Source: Cytobacillus firmus (lineage in GTDB: Bacteria; Bacillota; Bacilli; Bacillales; Cytobacillaceae). From it: a DNA stretch of 64,000 nt. Positions 19,657-28,320 of the stretch are shown here, in pieces (positions within the stretch are counted from its first letter, which is position 1; every line of letters begins with the position of its first letter). Location of the stretch: positions 22,666 through 86,665 of the forward strand of contig NZ_JAMBOJ010000015.1 of NCBI RefSeq assembly GCF_023715565.1, read 5' to 3'. The notes beneath the pieces were generated by a model. It had not been told where the DNA came from. It saw nothing but the letters and a program-made list of their open reading frames with translations, and ran no database searches. A program made the position numbers and the translations under genes.

Positions 19657-20418
19657 TTGTTTAGTCAAGAAGACCAGGTAGCTGTTGTCACTGGCGCAAG
19701 CAGGGGGATAGGCAGGGAAATAGCCGGAAGACTCGCCTCGGAAGGTGCATACGTTTATTTAGTGGACATAAATGAGGAAGTATTAAATGTGACCAGGCAT
19801 GAACTGCGGGAAAAAGGCTTTGCTGCAGAAATGATCAAGGCGGATATCACCAATAAAGAGGAAGTGGAAAGGCTTTTTTCTTATATAGAGGAAAGGCATG
19901 GCAGGGTAGATATTCTAGTTAATAACGCCGGAATCATCCGGGATAACCTGATATTTAAAATGAATGAAGATGATTGGGACAGTGTCATGAATGTTCACTT
20001 GAAGGGTACTTTCCTCTGCAGTAAATACGCCCAGAGATTAATGGTTCAGAACAAATATGGAAGAATCATCAATCTTTCTTCCGTATCAGCCCTCGGAAGC
20101 AGGGGGCAGGCCAATTATGCAGCGGCAAAGGCTGGTATCCAGGGATTTACGAAGACCCTGGCTATTGAACTGGGAAAATACAATATAACAGTGAATGCCA
20201 TTGCGCCCGGGTTTATTATGACAGATATGACAAAAGCAGTCGCAGAGCGGCTTGGCATTTCCTTTCAGGAATTAATTGAATCCAAAGTAAAGCAAATTCC
20301 GGTTAATAGAGCAGGCACTCCGGAGGATATCGCACAGGCAGCAAGCTTTTTTGCAAGTCCGGCATCCTCTTTTATAAGCGGTCAGGTCTTATATGTTGCC
20401 GGTGGCCCAAAAGCATAG
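19657..20418 (+). CDS. Short-chain dehydrogenase/reductase (FabG-like)
   Basis: The 253-residue classical SDR has an NAD(P) loop TGASRGIGREIAGRL, the NNAG motif, Ser in INLSSVSALGS and catalytic Tyr-Lys in NYAAAKAG. It probably interconverts a 3-oxo and a 3-hydroxy acyl compound. It begins with TTG, with TAGGAG eight bases upstream. The start gives the normal N-terminus for the fold. The cofactor and stereochemistry are not obvious. It is 11 bp before the isopropylmalate/tartrate dehydrogenase-like gene. Confidence 0.9.
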   Translation: MFSQEDQVAVVTGASRGIGREIAGRLASEGAYVYLVDINEEVLNVTRHELREKGFAAEMIKADITNKEEVERLFSYIEERHGRVDILVNNAGIIRDNLIFKMNEDDWDSVMNVHLKGTFLCSKYAQRLMVQNKYGRIINLSSVSALGSRGQANYAAAKAGIQGFTKTLAIELGKYNITVNAIAPGFIMTDMTKAVAERLGISFQELIESKVKQIPVNRAGTPEDIAQAASFFASPASSFISGQVLYVAGGPKA

Positions 20419-20429
20419 GAGGTTATGAG

Positions 20430-21536
20430 ATGAAGCATTGGAAAATTGCCCTGATCCCTGGGGATGGAATAGGTCCGGAGGTTGTGGCAGAAGGAGTAAA
20501 AGTGTTAAAAAAAATTGAGGAACTGGATCCCGGTCTATCCTTCTCGTTTACGGAGTTCCCATGGGGCTGCGAGTATTATTTGGATAACGGAAAGATGATG
20601 GCTGATGACGGGATTGAAAAATTAAAAGAATTTGATGCCATCTATTTAGGAGCAGTAGGCTATCCTGGTGTGCCTGACCATATTTCACTGTGGGACCTGC
20701 TTTTGAAGATCCGGAAGGAGTTTGATCAGTATGTAAACATTCGTCCTATTAAACTTCTGCACCCGGAGCTGACACCGCTTAAAAACAAAGGGGAAAAAGA
20801 GATCGACTTTTTGGTGATACGGGAGAATAGTGAAGGGGAGTACGCCGGGGCAGGAGATTGGCTATTTAAAGGAAAGCCTGAGGAAGTCGTCCTGCAGACC
20901 GGTGTGTTTTCAAGGAAAGGAACAGAACGCATTATTCGCTACGCATATGAAGAAGCCCGCAAACAGAAAAAGACCTTAACAAGCATCAGTAAAGCAAATG
21001 CACTGAATTATTCCATGGTGTTCTGGGATGAGGTGTTCATTGAAGTAGGGAAAGAATATCCGGATGTCAAAACTTACTCCTATTTGGTGGATGCAGCAAG
21101 CCTCTACTTTGTACAGCAGCCGGAAAGATTTGAGGTTGTCGTTACCTCTAATTTATTCGGGGATATTCTAACCGATCTTGGGGCTGCGATTACAGGTGGA
21201 CTCGGACTGGCTGCGGGAGCGAATATCAATCCTGAAAGGGAGTTTCCATCCATGTTTGAGCCTATTCACGGATCCGCACCGGACATTGCCGGGAAAGGTC
21301 TTGCCAACCCTCTTGCTGCCATTTGGTCCGTAAGCCAGATGATGGATCATTTTGGTGAACCGGCTTGGGGAAACGCCATCCTGAAAACGATGAAAGAACT
21401 GCTTCAGCATAAGAGTGCACTAACTCCGGATCTTGGCGGAAAAGCTTCAACGGATCAGCTTGGCAATGAATTTTTGAATCTTTTAAGCAGTCATGCTCCG
21501 GTTACGGTTAAAAGTCCTTCCAGTGGAGTTAACTAA
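20430..21536 (+). CDS. Tartrate/D-malate dehydrogenase family (TtuC/YcsA-like)
   Basis: The 368-residue metal- and NAD-dependent beta-decarboxylating dehydrogenase is of the isopropylmalate dehydrogenase superfamily. It opens with IALIPGDGIGPEVV and contains GAVGYPGVPDHISLWDLLLK, a signature of the tartrate/D-malate subgroup rather than LeuB. The Mg-site/C-terminal region is SNLFGDILTDLGAAITGG and FEPIHGSAPDIAGKG. It would convert a 2-hydroxy dicarboxylate to a 2-oxo acid plus CO2. Its presence hints that the substrate or an intermediate is a hydroxylated dicarboxylic acid. AGGAGG precedes the ATG. Confidence 0.9.
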   Translation: MKHWKIALIPGDGIGPEVVAEGVKVLKKIEELDPGLSFSFTEFPWGCEYYLDNGKMMADDGIEKLKEFDAIYLGAVGYPGVPDHISLWDLLLKIRKEFDQYVNIRPIKLLHPELTPLKNKGEKEIDFLVIRENSEGEYAGAGDWLFKGKPEEVVLQTGVFSRKGTERIIRYAYEEARKQKKTLTSISKANALNYSMVFWDEVFIEVGKEYPDVKTYSYLVDAASLYFVQQPERFEVVVTSNLFGDILTDLGAAITGGLGLAAGANINPEREFPSMFEPIHGSAPDIAGKGLANPLAAIWSVSQMMDHFGEPAWGNAILKTMKELLQHKSALTPDLGGKASTDQLGNEFLNLLSSHAPVTVKSPSSGVN

Positions 21537-21553
21537 TAGAGAGAAGGGTTCCT

Positions 21554-22891
21554 ATGATACGGTTTTCTCTCGTATTAAGCATGTGTTTTCTTTATATACT
21601 TGAGGCATTTGTACCCCATATGTACATTAGCTTCATTTTCAATATGGCCGCTGCAGCGGTATTTTTCACCATAATGCCTTTGTTGGATAGGAAGGGCAGG
21701 ATATTTACACTGGGCCTATTCTCTGCGGGGATCAGCATTCATTATGCAGTCGGAGACAGGGGCATGCTCCTGATCGAGGGCATAACTCAGAACATGGCTC
21801 TGCTGGCTATTCTCATTCTGGCACCGCTTCTGTCTATTCCCTTAAGAAGGGAAGGAATTATTGACACAGTGATTGCGTATTTAAATGAGCTGAAGAACAG
21901 CCCCTCCCATACTTTTTATGGCATAAGTTCATTTATGCTGACTCTGGCTCCCATCTTGAACATGGGAGCCTTAAGGATTGTACACGGCTTTGTGGAAAAT
22001 ATCAAAATTCCATCCAGGTTATTATCAAGGTCTTACTATGTAGGATTTACACCGGCTATTATATGGTCGCCATTCTTTGCTTCAGTAGGCATTGTGTTAT
22101 TTTACTTAGACATCACGTATCTTTCTTATGTAGCGTTTGGTGTAGTTTTTGCCGTTTTGCAGATGGCTGTGGGGATGATACTGTTCCGTCCGGCTGGGGT
22201 TGTGGAGACAGCGGCGGCACTGGAGAGAGAAGAGGGAGACTCAATGCCTGTAAAAAGGGATTTGTATACTCTTGCGGGCTTTGTTTTTGGGCTGGTGCTC
22301 CTGTTGATCGTTATGGAGCAGGTTACTCAAAAGTCGATGCTTTTACTGGTAAGTATCGTCTGTTGTATTGTGCCGGCATGCTGGATGATCCTGCGGAATC
22401 AAAAGAAGGCTGTAAAGGAAGAGATTTCTCTATATAAGAGTAAAATACTCGCACAGAAGATGGAGATTTGCCTCTTTTTAAGCGCGGGCCTATTTGGCAA
22501 CGCAGTCTCACATACACCAGTAAAACAGCTGCTGGAGCGGTCCATGCATTGGTCAGCACAGCAGTCTATCGGAATTTTATTCTCCTTCATCATTCTTTTT
22601 GTAACGTGTATGGCCTTTCTTGGAGTCCATCAAATCATAGTCATCCCGCTGATCCTAACCTCGCTGAACTTTGCGGAAATGCCTGACATTACGGTAGTCA
22701 GTGTGGCATTTATGTGCATTTTCACCTGGATGCTCTCTTCTTCCATTTCACCACTAAATGCCATGAATATCATCATCAGCCAATGTGTTCAAAAAAACGG
22801 GCTGACCGTTGCATTCAGATGGAATGGGGCATACTTTCTTTCTGTAACGGCGCTGGCCTTTATTTATGTTTATGTATTGAATTGGCTCTAG
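21554..22891 (+). CDS. Polytopic membrane protein, unidentified permease
   Basis: The 445-residue protein has about eleven or twelve hydrophobic segments over its whole length. It includes a charged loop near 215-235 and a loop around 285-300. Motifs such as MLTLAPILNMGALRIVHGF and MLSSSISPLNAMNIIISQC, placed in the two halves, hint at an inverted-repeat transporter like the ion-transporter/C4-dicarboxylate families, but I cannot assign a family. It is the last gene of the catabolic operon (17 bp after the dehydrogenase) and is closed by a terminator. It is probably a second uptake or an export route for a pathway acid (inference). Confidence 0.7.
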   Translation: MIRFSLVLSMCFLYILEAFVPHMYISFIFNMAAAAVFFTIMPLLDRKGRIFTLGLFSAGISIHYAVGDRGMLLIEGITQNMALLAILILAPLLSIPLRREGIIDTVIAYLNELKNSPSHTFYGISSFMLTLAPILNMGALRIVHGFVENIKIPSRLLSRSYYVGFTPAIIWSPFFASVGIVLFYLDITYLSYVAFGVVFAVLQMAVGMILFRPAGVVETAAALEREEGDSMPVKRDLYTLAGFVFGLVLLLIVMEQVTQKSMLLLVSIVCCIVPACWMILRNQKKAVKEEISLYKSKILAQKMEICLFLSAGLFGNAVSHTPVKQLLERSMHWSAQQSIGILFSFIILFVTCMAFLGVHQIIVIPLILTSLNFAEMPDITVVSVAFMCIFTWMLSSSISPLNAMNIIISQCVQKNGLTVAFRWNGAYFLSVTALAFIYVYVLNWL

Positions 22892-22933
22892 CAGTGATGT
22901 GGAGTGTGGAGCCGGCTAAGCCACAAAAATTTA

Positions 22934-22970
22934 GGCACCTTTCGTATTCAAATACAAAGGTGCCGTTTTA
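22934..22970. terminator. Bidirectional terminator
   Basis: The stem GGCACCTTT/AAAGGTGCC has further internal pairing GTATT/AATAC. It is followed by GTTTTA on the plus strand and by T-rich sequence (AAATTTTTG) when read on the minus strand. It ends the catabolic operon and may also end the 34-aa gene on the minus strand. Confidence 0.8.
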
Positions 22971-23008
22971 ACTGCTATTAATTTGTAAGATACAGATTCC
23001 CATAAATT

Positions 23009-23113
23009 TTATAACTTCTTCTTTGTTCTAGACTGAAAAAAGCTGACAGCTTCCAAAATAAATAATTTCTCCTGCTCACTCAGCATTGTCCAGTTTCCAG
23101 CTTTTATTTTCAT
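23009..23113 (-). CDS. 34-aa small protein of unknown function
   Basis: On the minus strand an excellent GAGGAGGG (23121-23128) stands seven bases before ATG at 23113, opening a 34-codon frame. It begins MKIKAGNWTMLSEQEKLFIL and ends in a basic tail (RTKKKL). It has no membrane segment. The central LSEQEKLFILEAV resembles LTKSEQLALFNVM in the 37-aa protein at 48-161. It stands alone between the operon terminator and yknW. Function unknown; the strong ribosome site is the main support. Confidence 0.6.
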   Translation of the reverse strand: MKIKAGNWTMLSEQEKLFILEAVSFFQSRTKKKL

Positions 23114-23350
23114 TAGTAAGCCCTCCTCGATTTTTAATTCTCTCGTGACAAGGACATAGTTGTAAAATTCTTACTTAACTATACCGCCTTTCTGGTCACT
23201 TGAAACAACAAAAGTTTTTGCAAATTCCGACACTTACTTTTGTAGAATAAGGACTAACTATCAGGAAAGATGTGCACTTGAAGGTATTTTGCTATAAATT
23301 GATCCGTTATTGGACCCGTTTCTCCACAATTCTACCTATTTCCCAATATT

Positions 23351-23379
23351 TTGATTTTAAGTTAAAATAAAAGAATAAT
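23351..23379 (+). promoter_or_regulatory. Putative sigma-A promoter for the yknW-like gene
   Basis: TTGATT (23351-23356), 17 bases, AATAAT (23374-23379), ending 24 bp before the ATG. The elements are imperfect. Confidence 0.4.
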
Positions 23380-23403
23380 AGATATTTTATTGGGGGATAC
23401 TTT

Positions 23404-24066
23404 ATGGGCTATCGGGTACCGCTGCTTAGAGGGTTAAAGGAACCTTATATGATCTCACATCAGCTGAGAAAAGAGGAGAGACTATCAGGGTTATGGAAGC
23501 AGATTCTGCTGATCATGCTGATGAGTGCACTGGTATTTGGACTTAGTGCTTATTTTGGCATTGGAAGTGAGCAGGCATCAAAAAGCCTGACGGATATGTC
23601 CAGAAGTGAGTATGAACTATACAAGCTGTTCTTTGGCGGCGGACAAGTCGTTTATAGTATCATCTATGCGGCCATAATCATTTTTCTGCCATCTCTGTTA
23701 TTTTGGACATTGGTAGACGTTGAATATCAAAAATTGATCAGCATTCAGCTGATGGTTATGCTAATTCTTCTAATAGAAAAAGCAATAAACATTCCACTCT
23801 TTCTTTTTCTCGGACTAAACAATGAATCATCCATATTTTCACTTGGCATTATGGCTCAGGCTGCCTCACTTCCAGATTTGTTGGTCTATACGTTTTCTGC
23901 CATTACACTTTTCAAAATTTGGACAGTTGTCCTGCAATATAAGTATTTACGAGCCGTTTCCGAAAGAAGCCCTCGTTTTCTTATATTCATGCTGATCGGA
24001 ACGCATCTGTTTTTCGTGATTGTTTCAGCTTTACTCTCATCCATTCAATTGGAAAAGTTAATTTAA
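23404..24066 (+). CDS. yknW: Yip1-domain membrane protein (YknW-like)
   Basis: The 220-residue membrane protein has an N-terminal cytoplasmic stretch (PLLRGLKEPYMISHQLRKEE) and about five hydrophobic segments from residue ~38 to the end, as in Yip1-family proteins. In B. subtilis YknW works with the adaptor YknX and the ABC transporter YknY/YknZ in defence against the SdpC toxin. Here the next gene encodes a YknX-like adaptor 14 bp away, which supports the assignment. The start has GGGGG about eight bases upstream. The ABC subunits are missing from the locus. Confidence 0.72.
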   Translation: MGYRVPLLRGLKEPYMISHQLRKEERLSGLWKQILLIMLMSALVFGLSAYFGIGSEQASKSLTDMSRSEYELYKLFFGGGQVVYSIIYAAIIIFLPSLLFWTLVDVEYQKLISIQLMVMLILLIEKAINIPLFLFLGLNNESSIFSLGIMAQAASLPDLLVYTFSAITLFKIWTVVLQYKYLRAVSERSPRFLIFMLIGTHLFFVIVSALLSSIQLEKLI

Positions 24067-24080
24067 GTGAGGGATCTTCT

Positions 24081-25295
24081 ATGACGTGGAAAGTGAGATT
24101 GCTGATTGTTGGTGTGGCCCTATTCCTGGCTTGCAATATTGCTCTGATTTTTTGGAAAAGCGATAAGATCAGCAGAACCTATTATATTGATGAATGGTCT
24201 GCTGTGAAAAAGCAGGATCTTCTTGAAACTATGCCGGCCAAAGGTGTTATGGCTCCAAAGGAAGAGCAGCACTTATACTATGAAAATACTACAGGCACGT
24301 TTAAGTCCTTTCTAGTAGAAAAGGGGGACGAGGTCCAGCCGGGGACAGGCTTATTCGAATACTCACCGGATGACATAGCCGTGACGAAGGAAAATTTTCA
24401 GATAGAAAAAGAAAAACTGGAACGTGAACAAATTAGCATAGAAAGTCATATCAGAGATTTGGAAAGCACGAAGAGAACGCTTGATCTAACGCCTGCAGAA
24501 GAAGATGAACCCAATCTAAACGCATATATGATTCAAACGATTGAACGCGATATCGCAGAAAAGGAGCTGCAGATCAGCAGACTTGAAAGTGAAATCCAAA
24601 AGTATGATGATATGATTTATGCTGCCGATGAAAGCCTGTCCAATTTAACAGTTGAAAGTGAAATAGCGGGAACAGTCAAAAGCATTAAGAATGACCTCAC
24701 AAATCCGGTTGTAACCATAATCTCAAACGAGCAAAAGGTCGAAGGGGTTTTTACCGAGCAGGAAATTCATAAAGCTACAGAGGGAATGAAAGTATATATC
24801 ATCCCAAAAGGCAGCAACAAAAAAATAGACGGAACCCTTGAAAAAATCTTGAACTATCCAACATCAGAACCACATGCGGAAACTGAAAGCCGCTATGAGT
24901 TTACGATTGCTATGAACGAAGCACCGGAATTCGAAAGCTTTCATGGAGAGCACGTCGATTTGCGGATTGTAACGAATGAAGTGGAGAATACCCTGACGGT
25001 CCCGGTCCAAGCGGTAAAGATGGTGAAAAAAGGGGCGTATACATATGCAATTCAGCAAAACGGAAAGCTGGAAAGAAGGACAATAGAAACAGGGCTGAAA
25101 ATTGGAAAGACCCAGGAAGTGAAAGAAGGGGTGGTGAAAGGGGAACTGGTTCTTCTCGACCGGCCGCCATTTCTCAAAAGCGGATTTCCATTCATCACAC
25201 CATTTGAAGTGTCAAAGCTAAAAAAGAAAAACTTTACAGAGTTAAGAAAGAAAGACATGCTGAAATACGCATCAAGAGGTTTTCTTTCCAGATAG
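24081..25295 (+). CDS. yknX: Efflux adaptor protein, HlyD/MFP family (YknX-like)
   Basis: The 404-residue membrane-fusion protein has an N-terminal anchor (residues 6-24). A lipoyl/barrel-sandwich segment (TTGTFKSFLVEKGDEVQPGTGLFEYS) follows, then an alpha-helical coiled-coil hairpin (~105-185), the second lipoyl half (VESEIAGTVKSIKNDL), and beta-barrel and membrane-proximal domains (LTVPVQAVKMV). It would bridge an ABC exporter to the cell envelope. It forms an operon with the Yip1 protein, but no ATPase or permease follows; a terminator does. Either it uses an exporter encoded elsewhere or the operon has lost its second half. Confidence 0.85.
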   Translation: MTWKVRLLIVGVALFLACNIALIFWKSDKISRTYYIDEWSAVKKQDLLETMPAKGVMAPKEEQHLYYENTTGTFKSFLVEKGDEVQPGTGLFEYSPDDIAVTKENFQIEKEKLEREQISIESHIRDLESTKRTLDLTPAEEDEPNLNAYMIQTIERDIAEKELQISRLESEIQKYDDMIYAADESLSNLTVESEIAGTVKSIKNDLTNPVVTIISNEQKVEGVFTEQEIHKATEGMKVYIIPKGSNKKIDGTLEKILNYPTSEPHAETESRYEFTIAMNEAPEFESFHGEHVDLRIVTNEVENTLTVPVQAVKMVKKGAYTYAIQQNGKLERRTIETGLKIGKTQEVKEGVVKGELVLLDRPPFLKSGFPFITPFEVSKLKKKNFTELRKKDMLKYASRGFLSR

Positions 25296-25297
25296 AA

Positions 25298-25330
25298 ACC
25301 CAGCAGCACATAGAGCTGCTGGGTCTGTTT
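25298..25330 (+). terminator. Rho-independent terminator
   Basis: The 10-bp perfect stem ACCCAGCAGC/GCTGCTGGGT has a 7-base loop, followed by CTGTTTATGT (weak T-tract). It lies directly after the adaptor gene. Confidence 0.75.
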
Positions 25331-25334
25331 ATGT

Positions 25335-25634
25335 CTAATAAAAAGAATCTTCCTCGCCGGACCGAAACCTGAAAAGGATGCCAAAAAGCAGGAGTACAGT
25401 GGTAACCACCCACACAAACATAAAGGCAGAGCCAAGTGTAAAGTAGTTGCTCGCATAATTCATGCTTTGTTCGGTATTGACAATATAAACAAGGGGTAAG
25501 GCAGTCAAAAGGAAAAATAGGATAATCCCAGCCAGCTTGCCCGGCGTCTGATGATGGAATTTGGAATAAATTAAAAGAAGACTCATCAATAATAAAGATA
25601 AGGACAAAAATGTAATAATGCCTACGATCTCCAT
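25335..25634 (-). CDS. Small three-helix membrane protein, unknown function
   Basis: The 99-residue protein has three clear hydrophobic segments (about 5-23, 35-52 and 66-88) and an acidic tail (RSGEEDSFY). AAAGGAGG stands upstream of the ATG on the minus strand. It is convergent with the yknWX-like pair. I see no family motif. Confidence 0.7.
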   Translation of the reverse strand: MEIVGIITFLSLSLLLMSLLLIYSKFHHQTPGKLAGIILFFLLTALPLVYIVNTEQSMNYASNYFTLGSAFMFVWVVTTVLLLFGILFRFRSGEEDSFY

Positions 25635-25705
25635 TTGAGCTCCTCCTTTAGACCCCGCTACTTATATAGTATTCTTCGAGATATATGTATATTCCTTCCA
25701 AAATA

Positions 25706-25734
25706 TGAAAAAAAGACACCTGTAAATAGGTGTC
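25706..25734 (-). terminator. Rho-independent terminator of the LysM endopeptidase gene
   Basis: Read on the minus strand: GACACCT/AGGTGTC stem with a short loop followed by seven or more Ts, directly after the stop codon. Confidence 0.85.
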
Positions 25735-26784
25735 CTAGTAAAATCTCTTAAATCCATCAAAATGTTGCTTCCAATACGAATTATCCAGACTGGAGATTTC
25801 AACGCCTGATGAGCCGGCATGAATAAATTTATTATTTCCAACATAGAAGCCTAAGTGTGAAATGCCTTGCTTATATGTATTCTCAAAAAATACTAAATCG
25901 CCAGGCTGTGGCGTATTCACGTAAAAAGAACGGCTGTAGTATCCTTCAGAAGAGTAGCGTGCCATATTAGAGCCTGTCTGCTTTAAGACATAATAAATGA
26001 ACCCGCTGCAGTCAAAACCTGAAGGAGTTTGGCCGCCCCATAGGTAAGGAACACCAACATGCTTTTGGGCTTCAGCCAAAACCGATGCTGCAGCTCCGCT
26101 TGTCTGCTCATTATTTCCTGGCTTACTGCTGGAAACAGATTCATTTGAATCCTTGCTTGCACTTAAGTTAAGCTTTTGTCCAATCAAGATTAAATCAGAG
26201 CTTAATTTATTCCATGTTTTAATCTGTTGAACAGTAGTCTTATATCTAGCAGCAATGGCGCTTAGCGTATCCCCGCTTTTAACTGTATATACCTCTGGAC
26301 TGCTGTCATTGGAAGGTGCTGGAGTGGAACCTGTCTGGCCTTGAGTATCTCCCGAAGTGTTTCCAGCAGAATTTGAAACCTTAAAGACTTGTCCAGGATA
26401 GATCAAATGTGTGCTAAGGCCATTCCAGCTCATTAAATCTTTTAAACTTATATTATGATTCAAGGCAATTTTAGATAGAGTATCCCCGCTTTTAACGGTA
26501 TAGGTTTTTGCTGTATTAGCAGGTGCTGTGGTGCTGCCTGAAGGCTGATTGGCTGCAGGCTTCTCTGCTGCTGCCCCTGGTATTTCAAGTTTTTGATTGA
26601 TTGATAGAAAATCGGAATTTAAGTTATTGATTTTTTTAATATCTGTAACAGTCGTTTTGTATTTAATAGCCAGATGAAACAGGGTATCCCCTTTTTTTAC
26701 TGTGTATGTATCGGCGGAAGCCTGAGAGGCAAAGGCAGAAGAAAGCATTGCTGCAGCAGCAATTGTAACCATCTGTTTTTTCAC
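25735..26784 (-). CDS. LysM / NlpC-P60 peptidoglycan endopeptidase (LytE-like)
   Basis: The 349-residue secreted cell-wall hydrolase has a signal peptide (1-24, ending ASQASA) and three LysM peptidoglycan-binding domains (about 26-70, 94-137 and 165-209). Each starts YTVK(K/S)GDTL. Ser/Pro-rich linkers and a C-terminal NlpC/P60 domain (~230-349) follow. The catalytic Cys is in SGFDCSGFIYYVLKQ and the His in GISHLGFYVG. Such enzymes cut the D-Glu-DAP bond of stem peptides. The domain number and length match LytE of B. subtilis rather than CwlS (four LysM). The start is GTG with AAGGAGTG upstream. Confidence 0.92.
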   Translation of the reverse strand: MKKQMVTIAAAAMLSSAFASQASADTYTVKKGDTLFHLAIKYKTTVTDIKKINNLNSDFLSINQKLEIPGAAAEKPAANQPSGSTTAPANTAKTYTVKSGDTLSKIALNHNISLKDLMSWNGLSTHLIYPGQVFKVSNSAGNTSGDTQGQTGSTPAPSNDSSPEVYTVKSGDTLSAIAARYKTTVQQIKTWNKLSSDLILIGQKLNLSASKDSNESVSSSKPGNNEQTSGAAASVLAEAQKHVGVPYLWGGQTPSGFDCSGFIYYVLKQTGSNMARYSSEGYYSRSFYVNTPQPGDLVFFENTYKQGISHLGFYVGNNKFIHAGSSGVEISSLDNSYWKQHFDGFKRFY

Positions 26785-26928
26785 TTTTCCGAATCACTCC
26801 TTGGACGTATTTTCGTACTATTTTATCATATATATCGTCCAAAAAGATCATATTTTTACATGAATATACAAAAAACTAACTATTATTTTACAATAATAAG
26901 GGACTGTCGACTTATGTCGTGATGACTA

Positions 26929-27807
26929 TTAGAGAATTTTGTCAAAGAATGTAATTTTCTCGCGAATAAAGTCATTATATCGTTCATCCCGCTGCAACCG
27001 AAAAATATCAAGAGCTTCCTCCATATACTTTTTAGCTAAAATAAACTGTTCTTTGAGCTCATAATTATAGCCAACATGATAATGGAGATGGCCCAATAGA
27101 AATAACTGATCCTTTTCTAAACAGCTTTCAATTGCCTCATGACAGAGCTTTGTAGAGTGGTCATAGTTCTTAATATCTGTATAGGCTTTGGCCGTGTTAT
27201 AAAGGAGCCTGATGCGGACTGTTTCATCATTTAAATAAATGATCCCTCCTAAATGATTTAAGGCATGAAGGAATACATCAATAGCCTCCTTGTATCTCCC
27301 AACTTCATATAGTAGAATTCCTTTACTGTTCAAAATCTCAATTTCCTTTTCACTCCACACTTTCTCGAGTGTCAAATCGATGGCTCTATCCATATATAGA
27401 AGAGCTTCTTCAAGCAGTTGATCGACATGATATTTGTAAATCCCTTTATGCCAGAGAAGGATCTGGTAATTTCTCTTATTGGATGTAAAAAGCGGATTCC
27501 GTTCTTCCGTTTCCACAATCTCTTTTATGAGGGGGTAATCAAGTCTGCGCCTCGCTATCCTAAGCTGGTTATTAACTTCCTGTATATAATCAAGCCTCGG
27601 TGTTGTTCCATGCTCGAAAAAATAATTAATATCAACCCCTAGCTTTTGAGAGATGAAATATAAAGTAGACGCCAAAGGGAGGACATCCCCTTTTTCAATT
27701 TTGCTTATTTGCGCCTGAGTACATATATCCTTAGCAAGATCCTTTTGAGAAAGGCCTGCTGATTTTCTCAGCTCTCGTATTTTTTTACCTATAGCAGAAA
27801 AGTCCAA
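26929..27807 (-). CDS. HTH-TPR regulator, PlcR/NprR-like (RNPP-type)
   Basis: The 292-residue protein has an N-terminal XRE-type HTH (IRELRKSAGLSQKDLAKDIC, then SQISKIEKG-like QAQISKIEKGDVLP) and a C-terminal array of TPR-like helical repeats (about 70-290). This is the layout of peptide-responsive RNPP regulators such as PlcR and NprR. I start at TTG 27807 because CAGGAGG lies six bases upstream and the HTH then begins at the usual place; a longer frame exists. It is divergent from, and clearly paralogous to, the regulator at 28586-29473, sharing the FF(E/N) turn after the HTH and the helical spacing. No cognate peptide gene lies directly downstream. It probably binds DNA in the cytoplasm under control of an imported oligopeptide (inference). 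Confidence 0.8.
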   Translation of the reverse strand: MDFSAIGKKIRELRKSAGLSQKDLAKDICTQAQISKIEKGDVLPLASTLYFISQKLGVDINYFFEHGTTPRLDYIQEVNNQLRIARRRLDYPLIKEIVETEERNPLFTSNKRNYQILLWHKGIYKYHVDQLLEEALLYMDRAIDLTLEKVWSEKEIEILNSKGILLYEVGRYKEAIDVFLHALNHLGGIIYLNDETVRIRLLYNTAKAYTDIKNYDHSTKLCHEAIESCLEKDQLFLLGHLHYHVGYNYELKEQFILAKKYMEEALDIFRLQRDERYNDFIREKITFFDKIL

Positions 27808-28059
27808 TTGAAATCCTCCTGAAAAAATATTCTTATAGTTATATTTACTATTAAAAATCTTTATAAACAAGAGGATTCACTTTGAAACCAATGGAAAACG
27901 ATAAATAATCAAGAAAGCATAGATTCCGTAATAATGCTTTAATAAAAATAGGAAGTGCATCAGGCAATAACCCTATTTGCACGAATGGAACATCCTTTTA
28001 AATCTCCAATTTTAGCCGCTTTCCATAGCAGGAGGCGGTTCTTTTTTATTGGAAAAATA

Positions 28060-28088
28060 TTGTCAAATAACCAAAAAGGAAATAGAAT
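28060..28088 (+). promoter_or_regulatory. Putative sigma-A promoter for the 50-aa gene
   Basis: TTGTCA (28060-28065), a 17-base spacer, TAGAAT (28083-28088), 42 bp before the start codon. Confidence 0.6.
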
Positions 28089-28130
28089 AATGTCATAGGA
28101 ATGAATAGGAAAATAGGAGGAGTTACAAAG

Positions 28131-28283
28131 TTGCTGGATAATGAAGATCATAAGACAATAAATGCACTTTTTTTGGAGATGCTTACAAAGGTATATGAAA
28201 TTGGTGTTGGCGAAAAAGAAATGAGCGTTAATAAGCTTCTATCAGAGATTGAAAATGACTTAAGAAAATTAGTGGGTAATTAA
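28131..28283 (+). CDS. 50-aa cytosolic protein between the two RNPP regulators
   Basis: AGGAGGA (28115-28121) stands nine bases before TTG at 28131. The frame encodes 50 residues, mostly alpha-helical by composition, acidic in the middle and without a signal peptide (NALFLEMLTKVYEIG, then LLSEIENDLRKLVGN). An ATG ten codons upstream in the same frame lacks a ribosome site. A well-formed promoter and a terminator (28321-28346) bracket it, so it seems to be a separate small transcription unit. I recognise no family. Position suggests a link with the regulators, but nothing proves it. Confidence 0.55.
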   Translation: MLDNEDHKTINALFLEMLTKVYEIGVGEKEMSVNKLLSEIENDLRKLVGN

Positions 28284-28320
28284 ACGCAGAAACCATTAAA
28301 TAGACTAATAATGTTAGATT

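Noticed and set aside
27960..28151. Minus-strand 63-codon frame
   Set aside because: No ribosome site; overlaps the promoter and start of the 50-aa gene.
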